DNA of 64,000 nt, from the NCBI GenBank assembly GCA_036365515.1, contig CM070875.1, positions 102,381,128-102,445,127 on the forward strand. Direction: 5' to 3'. This document shows, piece by piece, positions 25,694-39,056 of the stretch (position 1 is the stretch's first letter; each line of letters opens with the position of its first letter). This DNA is from Torymus aiolomorphi (taxonomy: Eukaryota > Arthropoda > Insecta > Hymenoptera > Torymidae). The translations under genes and the position numbers were made by a program. Below the pieces are notes generated by a model that was not told the origin of the DNA, ran no database searches, and was given only the letters and a program-made list of their open reading frames with translations.

Positions 25694-25960
25694 TATATAT
25701 AAATTTATATATAAATTTCTCGAAAGGGGTTTATAAAGCCCGTTTTTTTATATATAGGGGTTTATCGAGCCCGATTTTGATTATGCAGCCCGGGCCTCAT
25801 AATATTTCTAAATATAGGGGTTTATGCGGCCCGACCTAGAGTCTATAACCCCAGGGTCCATTATTTCTTTAGTCACTTGCCATAGGGAACTCTGGGCTGT
25901 AGGTACTAATATACAGTTTTGGGCTACATAAACCCCGATAAGTGTATATGTATATATATA
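25694..25960 (+). mobile_element. (TA)n-bounded core element, copy B
   Basis: The core ATTATTTCTTTAGTCAC lies at 25861-25877, followed by ATAGGGAACTCTG, in the same order as copy A on the other strand. Before it, a unit GGGGTTTAT-NNN-GCCCG is repeated at about 25724, 25757 and 25818, and inverted copies (ATAAACCCC) follow at 25928. TA-rich tracts bound both sides. No coding sequence. Confidence 0.55.
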
Positions 25961-26698
<738 letters not shown>

Positions 26699-26728
26699 AA
26701 GGCGAGGCCCGTAGCAGCGAAGAAGGAG

Positions 26729-27020
26729 ATAGATAGATAGATAGATACGATTTATTTGCCTTCCCGGCAAAATAATTAATACAGAATTTATACAGTGCAC
26801 AACTTAAAATAAAATACAGTAAAATAAGATATAATAAAAATATATAAAAATAAAAGTAATACAACCTGATACAATTATTAAAAATATTACTTATGTCGAC
26901 TGCAATTTAATATCAACTGATAAGAATTTTTCTATCGGTCTTACAGTCTTACAAATTAAATTAAAATAATTAATATTTATGGCAGTCAGATTGCCCTTGT
27001 TTATAATCACCCCCGCAGAA
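26729..27020 (-). mobile_element. 3' tail of a LINE on the minus strand
   Basis: A GATA tetranucleotide run at 26729-26746 is followed, reading plus, by TTTATTTGCCTTCCCGGCAA. On the minus strand this is a 3' UTR ending in a (TATC)n tail, as in several LINE families. It is separated from the LINE body (from 29441) by PLE-3. The link to that body is inferred from strand and order. Confidence 0.5.
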
Positions 27021-27102
27021 TCTGAAATAAAAACTTAATTAAAATCTGGAAAAAACTTTGTTAGCAAAGGACGATCTGACTGCCCACCACCACCACATTG
27101 TC

Positions 27103-27142
27103 CGACGTTTCGAGCCTGCTCCGGCTCCTCCTCAAGGACTGA
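27103..27142 (-). ncRNA. Hammerhead-ribozyme-like motif, PLE-3
   Basis: On the minus strand: helix I GTCC; core TTGAGGAG; helix II GAGCC pairing GGCTC (loop GGAGCA); GAAA; ACGT; C; then GGAC, which pairs perfectly with GTCC. It lies ~105 nt downstream of the ORF stop. The core has U in place of the invariant C. Confidence 0.5.
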
Positions 27143-27247
27143 AATAAAACCCGCGATACACCTCCTTATATACCATGCACCCATACCCCCTTCTTTTCTC
27201 TTACCCCACCACCCTCCACATTCCCCTCCCCAACTTGCCATTCTCAC

Positions 27248-29413
27248 TTAAATTAATAAAGAATGATAAATGTTATCTAATTTACTTGACTCTATCATTA
27301 AATTTACATTATTCCGATTTCTTAGAATGTGAATACTTTCAAGGCTTTCCCTCTTATATTTATTCTTAATCCCCTGTTCCAAAATATCCACACTCCCAAA
27401 ATCGAAAGAATGCAAACTATTTAAACAATGTTCTTTCAAACCCGATGTACAACTTGAGCTGCGTAAACTATATTGATGTTCATATATTCTCTTTTTCAAA
27501 TATCTACCCGTTTGACCAATATAACAACCATTACAATCCCTACAATTAATTTTATAAACAACTCCCGATTTCAAACATTTATCATCCTTGTCTTTACAAT
27601 TACTAAATAACCTTTCTAAATTATTATCATTTCTAAAGAAAACTTGAATATTATGTTTACTAAAAACCCTTCTAATCCTTTCCGACAAACCTCTAACATA
27701 TGGTAAACTAAAATATGCATTCTTTCCATTTCTATTCCTTGTTTGATTATCTACCCGCTGCTTCAATCCACCATTATAAATTTCCCACACTCTCTCATCA
27801 ATCATTTTATCAATAAATTTTACGGGATAACTATTTTTAATAAATGTTTCTCTAACTAAATTTAAATTCCTTTTCCTAAAATCTTTATGTGACAATTTAA
27901 TCGCTCTGTCAATGACACCTTTGATCGCACCTGTCTTGTTTCCGAATTGGTGGTGAGAATCAAAATATAAAAATCTACCTGACCATGTAGGTTTTCTATA
28001 CCAATCTAATTTCACTCTATTATTATTACCTCTAATGACTCTAATATCTAAAAAACTCAATTGATAATCTTTCTCAACTTCTTTTGTGAATTTAATTCTA
28101 TCATGGATAGAATTAAACACATCCACCATTTCATCCACAAAACATTCTGGTACAACTGCAAAAATGTCATCAACATATCTTTTAAAAATAATTGGCTGAA
28201 AAACCAACTTAGACAAAGCAATACTTTCCAATTTTTCCATTACTAAATTGGCTATAACAGGTGACAAAGGTGATCCCATTGGACAACCATATCTTTGTTC
28301 ATATAGACTATTATCAAAAGAAAAAATTGTGTTTTTAAAAACCAAATTAAGTGCCTTTATAAATTCATCTTTTGTTAAACTAGTATGTACTTTAATTTCA
28401 GACCATTTATCTTGTATAATATCATTCAACAACTCTAAAGGTATATTTGTAAACAAAGATACTACATCCAATGAAACCATCCTATGATCATTCGGAATAA
28501 TAATATCTTTCATTATACCATAAAAACTCCAACTATCTTTAATATATGAATTTGTTTTACCCACTATCTTGAACAATATATTAGACAAAAATCTAGCAAG
28601 TCTATACGTCGGAAAATTTATCGATGATATTATTATTCTATATGTCAACTGTTCTTTGTGAATCTTAGGAAGCCCATAACATTTAGCTACAGTGCCATTT
28701 TCACATTTTAAATATTTAAACATACTATCTTTAATATAAGCTTTTGTTTTCCAATGCATCAATAATTCTTTCAATTTATCTTGTAGTCTATTGATATGTG
28801 GATTCCTAATTTTCACATAAGTGGTATCATCCTCCAACATAAGTTGAATTTTATTAATATAATCCCTTTTATCTGAAACTACAGTTACATTTCCTTTATC
28901 TGCTTTTTGGAAGATCATATTCGGATTCTCTCTCAAGAATTTCTTCGTTATTTTTAATTCATGGAATAAATTACTGTTCAAATAATTATCAAATCTATGT
29001 TCTCTTTTAAAATTATCAACAACTTTAACTAAAGAACTCCTACATTCTTTTTTAAACTCCAGATTAAAACTACTCATACTACTTTCTACCTCAGCGATGA
29101 TATTCTTGATCGGAAGAGATTTACTTGAATATGATATTCCAAATTTAGCACCCTTTGACATGATATTTACCACTTCTTCTGGTATTACTTTGTCAGTTAA
29201 ATTTCTAAACCAATCCTTATTAACATTGTTAGTTTGATTGACCTGAGAGTGTTTTCTATGCTTTAAATATTCAAATTTTCTTTTTAATTTACTCCTATGG
29301 TTATATTTTACTTTTTCAAAGTGCCTCTTTTGACCACGAAAAAATTCTTGCAAATCATTCTGTTCTATTTTATTATATAAATATCTTTCAAGCTCTAATA
29401 CAAACTGATACAA
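27248..29413 (-). CDS. Penelope-like reverse transcriptase with GIY-YIG endonuclease, intact ORF
   Basis: A 721-residue uninterrupted protein. The first ~200 residues are basic and family-specific. Reverse transcriptase follows: RIIISSINFPTYRLARFL, VVSLFTNIPLELL, YGCPMGSPLSPVIANLVM, the catalytic FKRYVDDIFAVV (Tyr413, Asp415, Asp416) and WYRKPTWSGRFLYFDS. The C terminus has cysteines INCRDCNGC and the GIY-YIG motif CYIGQTGRYLKKRIYEH (from Cys630), then a conserved Glu in KRESLESIHILRN. PLE proteins nick a target and copy their RNA into it, using endonuclease and reverse transcriptase in one chain. An open frame of this length suggests recent activity or a young copy. It sits antisense to nothing known and within a decayed LINE. 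Confidence 0.95.
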   Translation of the reverse strand: MYQFVLELERYLYNKIEQNDLQEFFRGQKRHFEKVKYNHRSKLKRKFEYLKHRKHSQVNQTNNVNKDWFRNLTDKVIPEEVVNIMSKGAKFGISYSSKSLPIKNIIAEVESSMSSFNLEFKKECRSSLVKVVDNFKREHRFDNYLNSNLFHELKITKKFLRENPNMIFQKADKGNVTVVSDKRDYINKIQLMLEDDTTYVKIRNPHINRLQDKLKELLMHWKTKAYIKDSMFKYLKCENGTVAKCYGLPKIHKEQLTYRIIISSINFPTYRLARFLSNILFKIVGKTNSYIKDSWSFYGIMKDIIIPNDHRMVSLDVVSLFTNIPLELLNDIIQDKWSEIKVHTSLTKDEFIKALNLVFKNTIFSFDNSLYEQRYGCPMGSPLSPVIANLVMEKLESIALSKLVFQPIIFKRYVDDIFAVVPECFVDEMVDVFNSIHDRIKFTKEVEKDYQLSFLDIRVIRGNNNRVKLDWYRKPTWSGRFLYFDSHHQFGNKTGAIKGVIDRAIKLSHKDFRKRNLNLVRETFIKNSYPVKFIDKMIDERVWEIYNGGLKQRVDNQTRNRNGKNAYFSLPYVRGLSERIRRVFSKHNIQVFFRNDNNLERLFSNCKDKDDKCLKSGVVYKINCRDCNGCYIGQTGRYLKKRIYEHQYSLRSSSCTSGLKEHCLNSLHSFDFGSVDILEQGIKNKYKRESLESIHILRNRNNVNLMIESSKLDNIYHSLLI

Positions 29414-29719
29414 ATATATAAATTATACATAAAAATATGTTTGTCTACGAGGACCTTCAATTACGATAAAAAAATAATAAAAAAGAACCATATGATAAAA
29501 TAAAAATAAAATACATAAAAATCATTAAAAATCACGAGGACCCTTCATTAAAACAAAATAAATAAAAAAAAATAGAGAAAATATCACAGCTGGTACTATA
29601 CGCTAAAAGGAAAATATTACAGTTATACATTAAAGATTTCATAAAATATCACAGTAAGGTAGCACAGCCGCTTAGTCAAAAAATCACAGATGAAAGTTAA
29701 TCCGCAGTCTAATACTAAA

Positions 29720-31290
29720 CTAGATAAAGGTCCCCGCACTGGCAGCTCTAAGCATCCTTATAGAGAGGCTAGGCGTCGAGATCAAGCAGGTATTGGCGCA
29801 CAGCCCTCTTGAATGATGAAAGTGATGGATGGTAGCGCAGGGAGGGGGGAGGGAGTTCCAAAAGCGGGCACCCTGAGCCAGAAACGCTCTATCACCCGTC
29901 TTATAGTTCAAGGCAGGGAAAGCAAGCTCCGGCTGCACTCCCCTGCTTCTTGGCCTAGGCTTGTGCACCGTAAAAAAGGCAGCCAAGTAACTGGGCTCAC
30001 GCATCCGAATTATTTTATATAGTAGCAGGGCTGCGAAGTAGAATCTGCGTGAGTCCATACGGAGCCAGCCCAGACGTCTCAAGTAGGGGGTGATATGCTC
30101 ATCCCTCCTAGCCCCAGTAACGTACCTCACACATGAATTGCTCAATCTTTGCACTCTCGCTCGCTGTTCGTCAGACGCGTCCAAGTAGACCACCGTACAG
30201 TAGTCAAGGTGGGGTTGAACTAGGGACTCGACTAATCTTTTGCGTTGAATCTCGGTGGTACACGCCCTAATAAACCGCAAACTGTATAGGGCTTTATTGA
30301 CTTTCTTTGTGAGTTGGTCAATGTGCGGTTTCCATGTTAATTTACTATCCAGTGTAACACCGTGACTCGCAACTTCGCTACTGAACGGGATGCGTTCTCC
30401 AGGCCGCACACCAATACCTGGCAGATCTAATGAGTTTATATGATTAACTCCTACCCTGGAGCCGAATACAATGGCTTTGGTCTTACCAGCATTGAGGTGC
30501 AGGCCCGAGTTCGCCGCCCATTCAGCCACCATTTGCGCCGCATGGGACAGCCGATCAATACCCTCCAGAATTTCGTCTTTTGTCGTGTGTAAGTAGATTT
30601 GAAGGTCATCTGCCTAAAATATATGTCTGATAGTATTACCGTCAAGTACGTCACGTAAGTCGTTAACGTAGAGACAAAAAAGCAGTGGACCCAGGACAGA
30701 TCCCTGTGGAACTCCCAGATTGGTTTCTAACCAGTCAGAGTTACCTTTACTATTTGAGGTGACCATCTGGGTACGTCCTTTCAGATATGATTGAATCCAC
30801 AGGAGAGCTGCCCTGGAGAACCCCAGCCGACAGAGCTTACGCAGAAGCGCTGTTGGTGAGATGGTGTCGAAGGCTTTGCTGAAGTCGAACAGTAGCAGTA
30901 ACGTCAGTTGTCTGTTGTCGATGCCTATACGTATATCGTCGGTTAGCTTGAGAAGTGCCGTCTGCGTGCTGTGGTGCTTGCGAAATCCGGCCTGGAGGGG
31001 GTCAAGTAAGTTATTGCTATTAAGATACTCCGTGATGTGGTTGTGGGCAATTTTTTCAAGCACCTTAGAAAGAAAGCAGATTAGCGCTATAGGACGAAAG
31101 TCCGAGACTGTAGACGGCGATGCAATTTTCTTGAGCGCAATTACCTGTGCTTGCTTCCAGGAGCCTGGAAAAATTCCCTGAGCGAAGGAGGAGTTGAAAA
31201 TTCTGACCAAGTAGTCACCAATGACAGGGAGAGCCTTCACGACCACCTCCCGAGGAATTCCGTCCACCCCTTTTGCCTGTGAGGAGAAGA
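29720..31290 (-). pseudogene. LINE-A reverse transcriptase, nonsense in the catalytic box
   Basis: 31267-30614 encodes SFAQGIFPGSWKQAQVIALK, SDFRPIALICFLSKVLEK, LLLLFDFSKAFDT and GVPQGSVLGPLLFCLYVNDL. The next motif should be YADDLQIY but reads TAG-ADD-LQIY (stop at 30613-30615), a nonsense change of the first catalytic-box residue. The same frame continues through GLHLNAGKTKAIVFG, LGVTLDSKLTW-like thumb and RRDEHITPYLRRLGWL to 29720. Non-LTR RTs copy element RNA at a nicked target. This copy is dead. Confidence 0.88.
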
Positions 31291-31337
31291 TGTAGGCGCC
31301 GACCCGACAGCCTGTTCTGCTCCCTGTCTCGCAACAA

Positions 31338-32999
31338 CTATGTCGTTGTTAGTGGCTGCAGCGTTTGACTGGTTGCTTTTGGGCAGATGTTTTTTTTAGC
31401 AGACTGGCACGTCGTTTGAATGACTTGTAGGTCGGATGCTGTGGCGAAGATATGCGCACGCTCACCTACCTTATGCCTAGCCAGGAATCTACCACCCGAG
31501 TGCCACACATATTTAAAGCCCAGCCCCTGGGCGATGGACCTCAGGCTCTTAAATTCCTGGAACTTATCATGGGGCAACATCTCATTTATGAATATTTTAT
31601 GGTGTGGCACACAAGCAGCTAAAACCGGGCCAAGCATTTCGGGATCGATGTTACTTGTGGTAAAGTAAGAATTGGCGAGCGAGCGCTTAGCTCGCATCAC
31701 ATCCCTGACCAGGCTAGGGCTGCTGAGCCTTACTATGCAGGAGGGCAATGCCCCTGCTCGCGACCCCAAGCCTCCCGCCGCCTCACCTCCATTTCTCTCA
31801 GACGGGTCCCGGACCACCAAGACAAGCGTCCCAAGAATATTATCGCTGTTTAATGGGGGATAAATGGTTCCGAGTACTGCGAAGGCGATTTGGTTGGTTA
31901 ATACCTCCGTATATATAAAATCCTTCTTTAAAATACCATTAAGTACCACCTCGCAGGACTCAGAACCATCAATCCCAGAACACACGGAAGAGGCCCCAGG
32001 GCCCGGCTGAGAGGACGGGCATAATAGCACTGAATTTGTGCTGGCAGCGGAAGTAGAGCTGCCAATGTCACCTACTTCACGACTATTAAAAATTAAGCTA
32101 TTTAAATTCGCTGGCTCCATGTGAGCACGCTGGAGCTTTTCGAAGCTGCTAAACGCTTTGTCTAATTTATCTTTTAGTGAAGAGTTGGCCTCGAGAAGCA
32201 GCTGGCACTTGGAATCAAGGGACTCAAGTAAGCAATTTTGGTTGCTTACCGCCCCTCGACAACAGAGACCCGCGTGGGCAGCTCCGCATTGTTGATTTGA
32301 CCCTCATCGCAGTGAGTGGTGTCGGCGCTGCACGACGCGGGGCTCCGGCTGCCAAGGAGCTTGAGTTCGTCCAACTGCCTCTCGAGCATGTCGAAACGCT
32401 GAAAAAAGAGCTCCAGCGTGCTTACAGGAATTAAAACATTTGTCACACCAACCAGGTTGACATCCCCCAGCGGCGGGGGTAGTACCTGGTTGGTGGTGGA
32501 AGATTGCACAATACTTGAGCTCGCCACTGCCGATGAAATATCTCCCGTAACTTCGCAGATTTGTGATGCGTCTTTTGGCGCCTGAGTCCGGTACTCTCAC
32601 TCAGAGCAGACTGCGCCTGTGGGCAGTTGGCCCGCTCGGCACCTCTCTCTGGCGCTCCTGGCCCCTGCGCTCCAGCTACCTGCCCGGCAGACTTAGCCAC
32701 ACTGGTAGCGAGTAGCGCGCACGACCCATGCGCGCTACTATTACGCGCAGAGAGCTTGGCAGCCGGCGTCGATGAGCCGAGAGGCGTATGATGGTGGGAG
32801 GCGGCAATATTAGATGTATTGGGCGTGCGTCGTTGCGACAACGACGCACGCTTGCTCACCTGCGCACTCTTCGGCATGGGTCACACGGGGCACTCTTTTT
32901 CTTGCCGGAGCATTTGGCATGGCACGGCTGGCCACATATCGGGCATAATCCCAGCACTCTCATCGATGACTCACCGCATACAGCACACCTCTTCTCCAT
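31338..32999 (-). pseudogene. LINE-A ORF1 (PHD finger, coiled coil, C-terminal core), frameshifted
   Basis: Start at 32999: MEKRCAVCGESSMRVLGLCP then CGQPCHAKCSGKKKSAPCDP, a Cys/His array of PHD type as found in ORF1 of several LINEs. The first frame ends at 32857; the protein continues in other frames (32877-32443; 32527-32246). A leucine-rich coiled coil follows (QLLLEANSSLKDKLDKAFSS, about 32220-32130). The last part, open from 32120 to 31338, holds CIVRLSSPSLVRDVMRAKRS, INEMLP and YVWHSGGRFLARHKVGE, an ORF1 core common in insect LINEs. At least three frameshifts. Confidence 0.75.
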
Positions 33000-33240
33000 G
33001 TTCCACTACAATAACACACGATCGCCTCTGTGATTGTTGACAGCTTTCCGTCTGCTGTCGGTTGGCCCGCTGAATTCAAAATTCGCCGTTGGGATGATTA
33101 GAAAGCTGCCGCAGTAGGAACCGTGAGCCGACTTGCAGTGTGGTGCAGTGCAGTGGAGGAGTGGTGGCCAGCAAATGCTGATACGTGGTGTTGGTGCTGG
33201 TGATGGAGTTAACACTCACCGATGGTGAAAGCCGGGATTT

Positions 33241-34109
33241 GCTCGTTGATGGTAGCTATGATTGCCAGCCTTGGAGGTTAGGGCAAGTGTCTTCAATAGA
33301 AAAGTAACTCCTGGCTCATAGAACACCGTGTAAAACATGGGCCCTTAGGCGAGGAGCTTGAGAGCCGGTGGAGCCACTTTTCCGTCGAGAGAGAGAGATA
33401 GAGAGAGAGACACAGCGGCGCGCTGCAGCAGGCACCGCCGAGCGCGTTCAACCGCGCCTTCTCGCTGCAACTGAGGTAAGTCCTGGCCAGGCGGATGCGC
33501 GCTCTCCCCGCGGACGACGTACGTCCGGAGAGCGGAACACGGACGAGCGAGCGAGGCCGCCGACGCGCGCGTGAGCGCCGATCGTGCGTGGCGATCGGCC
33601 TACGTCGGCGCGAGCCGCTTTTGCGCGTACGTGTGTGCGGCAGAGCACCCACGTACTTCGCGTGCGCGGGCGCACCACCCGAATCGGCGCGTACCTACAG
33701 TACGCGCCGCGCGTGTAAATAGTGAACAGCCAGGGGCAATAAAGATAATTCTTTGCTTTTACTTGTTCGCGTATTATTTCACGCATCTTAATTTCAATTC
33801 CCTATTCGGTGGCACGGTGAAGAATACCGCTGGCCTCCGCGGTCGCGAGTACGTAGTACTCGCGTGATAACTGAGCAGCTGGGGTAGCACGCTCGAGAGA
33901 GAGCGCGACGACGAAGTCGCACGTTGTAACGGAGCGAAAAGACGCGTCTGCTGCTGAAAGCAGCCGACGGCGAGCAACAGCACGGAGCTGACGGGCCGCT
34001 AATCATCGAGGGTTGGCACGAGTAAGTGCTCGCGCCTGTTAATTGCTGCGCCGTTCATCGGCAAGTCCGCGTTGACATATAGCGCATCGAGGACAGCTTT
34101 TAGCCCGTT

Positions 34110-34112
<3 letters not shown>
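33241..34112. other. GC-rich region; possible LTR or leader, no gene
   Basis: 33420-33720 is strongly GC-rich with overlapping Arg-rich frames. A short GA tract lies at 33388-33410. At 33738-33805 an AATAAAGATAATTC signal is followed after ~60 bp by ATTCGGTGGCACGGTGAAGA, which resembles an LTR end and leader, but there is no duplicate LTR. Reading the other strand from 34112 the sequence opens TGTAACGGGCTAAAAG. I cannot decide between these. Confidence 0.3.
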
Positions 34113-34191
<79 letters not shown>

Positions 34192-34408
34192 TATAAATAT
34201 ATGAAACGCTAGTTATGCAGACACTTTCCGAAATTTAAATAGACTTATGCAGACAGAGACCGACTTATGCAGACGTCAGCATAAGTAGAGAGATTATTTC
34301 TTTAGTCACGCTAGACTTGTGCAGACACTTGTATAAACGGTACTACACTTATGCAGACAGGTCACGTGGTCTTATACATTGGTGTCAGCATAAGTCCATG
34401 TTTATATG

Positions 34409-34450
<42 letters not shown>
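34113..34450 (+). mobile_element. (TA)n-bounded core element, copy C
   Basis: Bounded by (TA)n at 34113-34189 and 34412-34450. Between them lies the core ATTATTTCTTTAGTCAC (34294-34310) with five copies of a 12-nt unit, (A)CTTATGCAGAC, at about 34213, 34244, 34263, 34319 (diverged) and 34350, and two inverted copies (GTC-GCATAAGT) near 34280 and 34388. Same architecture as copies A and B but with its own repeat unit. No coding sequence. Confidence 0.55.
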
Positions 34451-34456
<6 letters not shown>

Positions 34457-34499
34457 GATTATCACGATTTGTAGATAATTTTATTTTTTTTATTGTATA

Positions 34500-34945
34500 A
34501 TTTGTATTTAAATTATCAGAAAGTAATTTTCTTTTACGATTATTTTTATTGCTATTGCTTTTAATAATTTCTGATTTAATATGTTATTGTCATAATTTAT
34601 AATAACGTAATGGCCTAAATCATAACTGCTAGTAAATAATAAAGTTAATTTAAAATCATTTGAAATATTTCCTAATGAATGAATATTATTTGAGTTATTA
34701 AAATGTATTTTTATATTACAATTATATATTGTAATATACAATTCCTCTACTCCTGAATACATTCTGATTATACATTTATATTCTTCTAAAAATTTTTCCA
34801 AAGGAATTGCTTCTTACTATACATTTGTATCCTTCTAAAAATGTTTCTGACAGTAAAAGTGGGCTATTGTCGAAGGATGCCACTTTAAAATAAAATCTAA
34901 CGCGCCCATTAACAGTACCTCCAGGGTGATGTGGCGTGCAAAAAA
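34500..34945 (-). mobile_element. Helitron-tail relative with a small ORF
   Basis: 34840-34935 aligns with the Helitron tail: CTGACAG...AGTGGGCTATTG, GGATGCCACTTTAAAATAAA, then ACCTCCAGGGTGATGTGG, all in the order seen at 14970-15070. A 97-residue minus-strand frame (34801-34508) runs through the adjoining part. It is rich in Ile, Asn and Tyr, and I do not recognise it. It could be a diverged accessory ORF or chance in AT-rich DNA. Confidence 0.45.
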
Positions 34946-35339
34946 CTATTTTTTCGTTTCAACTACAATTTTGTTGTTGCCAATGTTAAATTTTCCATAA
35001 TATTTACTTTTTTAATATTACAAATTTTTTATAAAAAGTATAAGATGTCCTATTTTATTACATTGTCCTATTTTATTACATTGTTCACGGGACATTGACG
35101 GGGGACTGTGGGGGCGCTGAGGGGGGGGGGGTGAGGAAGCATTGAGGAGGGACGCTGAGGAAAGAGTGCGGGGGAGGCTACCAGAATAATAAGTCACGAA
35201 ATAACGTAAAAAATTACTGATTTAACGTTATTTTGAGGAGGGCAGGGGGCGCTGAGGGGAGTCGAGGGGATGCTGGAGGCGAGGGAGGGCTACATGGTAA
35301 CATTCAACTATATAATATAGGAATTTTTCTTACGACCCA
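34946..35339 (+). repeat. G-rich blocks in AT-rich spacer
   Basis: 34946-35090 is AT-rich. 35095-35180 and 35230-35300 contain many runs of four or more G with GAGG, CGCTGAGG spacers, including one run of ten. They could form G-quadruplexes. Confidence 0.7.
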
Positions 35340-35760
35340 GCAAATCCCCATCCGCTCCCCAATATAATATAAAAATGTCACTAGAAACAGCAGTTTTTTA
35401 TGGGACCGCTCCCCATCCGCACCCCCCGCTCACTCCGAATCAATCCCCTCAATTATTGGCCTTAGCCGCTTCCCCTTCCGCTCCTCATCGGCTCACCATC
35501 CGCTCCACCTTCCGCTTTCCTTCCACTCCACAACAGATACCTCCACACCCGCCTACGCTCCTCATCCGGTCCCCATCCGCTCACCATAATAACGTAAAAA
35601 TGTCTATAGAAACAGTAGTTTTCTATGTTGCCGCACACCATCCACGCCAGGCCCGCCTCACCCCACGTGCCACTCACTTGCCATCCGCTCCCCCCGGTCC
35701 CCATCAACTCCTTTTTGCTATTAATCGAAACTATTCCTCCAAGCACACGGTTTAATCAAG
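35340..35760. repeat. C-rich tandem duplication
   Basis: Two diverged copies of a ~220-bp unit: each has ATATAAAAATGTC-CTA-AGAAACAG near its start (35362; 35597) followed by TCCCCATCCGC-type repeats. Overall orientation is the reverse of the G-rich blocks at 35095-35300, so the pair could fold back on itself. The Pro/Ser-rich frame over it is probably not a gene. Confidence 0.55.
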
Positions 35761-35859
35761 TCTTCCCGAATTGCATTTAATCGGGATCAATCGTCTAATT
35801 ATAATACATTAAATAACTTGTATTCAAATGTAATAATTGTCGAAAATTTGATGTAACAT

Positions 35860-37279
<1,420 letters not shown>

Positions 37280-37711
37280 CACTGAGAGAAAAGAAAAGTT
37301 ATGGTTACCGGACTGTTCGGTACAGGGAACCGAATTAGTTCGGATTGGCATATTCAGTAGTAGCCACCGGACAAAATTCAGTAACGCCTATAATCTTGTT
37401 TATAGTACTATTAATGATTAATGTGTTAAAATTCGGTTGTTATTTGAGAATTCATCTATAATGTTTATGCTAATTGTTGAAACTAATTAAGAAATTACTC
37501 TAAAGTATGATAAGTATAAACCTTTTAAAGATAAACAAAGATAGATCATATAACTTTATGTTATTAAAATTTTTAGAGATTATGTTTACTATAGTCAAGC
37601 CGGAGTAGTTCGGTAGTGGCTACCGAAATCTTCGGTACAGCGTACCGAATGTTGTCCGATTGACGTAACTTTGTTCTGTTCGGTACTCCCAACTTTTCTT
37701 TTCTCTCAGTG
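37280..37711. mobile_element. CACTG-terminus MITE (432 bp)
   Basis: Starts CACTGAGAGAAAAGAAAAGT and ends with its reverse complement at 37711. Subterminal TTCGGTAC and ACCGAA motifs occur repeatedly in both arms. Inserted in the GA minisatellite; the repetitive target hides any duplication beyond AG. CACTG ends occur in animal CACTA/EnSpm elements, but no transposase is present to confirm this. Confidence 0.75.
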
Positions 37712-38120
<409 letters not shown>

Positions 38121-39056
38121 TGCTGCGGTGGTTAACCAGCCGAGCTCGCGCCTGTAGGAAGTGATATGCTCCCACCTTTTCAAGCCATAAATGTACTGAA
38201 TACCAGAGTATACAAGCCTCTGAAGTTTAGAATTGAGGTCGACTGAGAGGTTGTTGTACACTAGGCAACAGTAATCGATCAGGGGAAAAAGGAGTATCAT
38301 AATTAGATGCTTACGCAGACGGAAGTTGCTGCTTTTTCTAAAGTAATAAAGGCGATGCATAAGAGAGTGCACACGGCGGCATACATGAGCTACGTGCTCA
38401 TTCCAGCTGAGCTTCGAGTCAAGCACCACTCCCAGACTGCGCAGCGAAGATTTGAACACAACAGGGGGGCCACCAATATCAATAAAGCTTCCCGCTACAG
38501 AGGCTAGTAAGTTAACATAGTAAGGAGAATCTATGACCATGACTTTTGTCTTAGTGACATTAAGTCTAAGACTGTTTTGGGTAGCCCAGCTCATGATACG
38601 GTCCGCAATTAAAGGGCAACGGATATATATTTGGAGATCATCTGCATACATGATATGAGAGATACCCAGTTCAAGAAAGAGAGGCAAGTCGTTGACATAG
38701 ATGGCAAAGAGTAATGGACCCAACACAGAGCCGTGAGGTACTCCAGTATTAAGATTAAGATAAGATGAGTAGTTGCCTTTGTTGTCAATGACCGTCTGCT
38801 GACGATCAACTATATGTGAGACTATCCAGCTGATAACTGATTTAGAGAAACCATACTCGATTAGCTTTTTAAGTAATTTGACATGACATACGAAGTCGAA
38901 GGCCTTGCTGAAGTCCAATAATAGCAGCAGAGTGACTAGTTTTTTATTAATGCCAATCTTAATATCATTAGTAAGCTTGAGTAGTGCTCTCTGGATGCTG
39001 TTGCCAGGACGGAAACCAGTCTGAGCAGGATTAAAGAGAAGCCTGGAGTCTAAAAA
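38121..39056 (-). pseudogene. LINE-B reverse transcriptase fragment
   Basis: The minus-strand frame encodes LLDFSKAFDFVCHVKLLKKL, GVPHGSVLGPLLFAIYVNDL, the intact catalytic MYADDLQIY, LRLNVTKTKVMVID, SLGVVLDSKLSWNEHV and YIYGLKRWEHITSYRRELGW. It is open across the whole fragment but truncated at both ends, where it joins minisatellite directly. Different family from LINE-A (about the same domains, distinct residues). The flanking array reads into the same frame, giving a spurious longer ORF. Confidence 0.85.

Larger units (their letters stand above)
27021..29440 (-). mobile_element. PLE-3, Penelope-like element inserted in a LINE
   Basis: One intact ORF (29413-27248) is followed by a ~230-bp 3' region with a hammerhead-like motif (27142-27103). 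No 5' terminal repeat is seen, so the copy is probably 5'-truncated upstream of the ORF. Unlike PLE-1 and PLE-2 it has no inverted arm. Exact borders uncertain. Confidence 0.8.
29441..33240 (-). mobile_element. LINE-A, decayed non-LTR retrotransposon
   Basis: Read on the minus strand: ORF1 with a PHD-like zinc finger (from 32999) and a coiled coil, then a conserved ORF1 core (to 31338), then directly a reverse transcriptase (31267-29720), then an AT-rich 3' UTR. The endonuclease domain expected between ORF1 and RT is missing; only about 70 bp lie between them. It is thus an internal deletion product or mosaic. RT style is that of the CR1/Jockey group. Confidence 0.8.

Noticed and set aside
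34211..34400. CRISPR-like array of CTTATGCAGAC units
   Set aside because: Units are 12 nt, in both orientations, with irregular spacing, no cas genes and a eukaryotic context.
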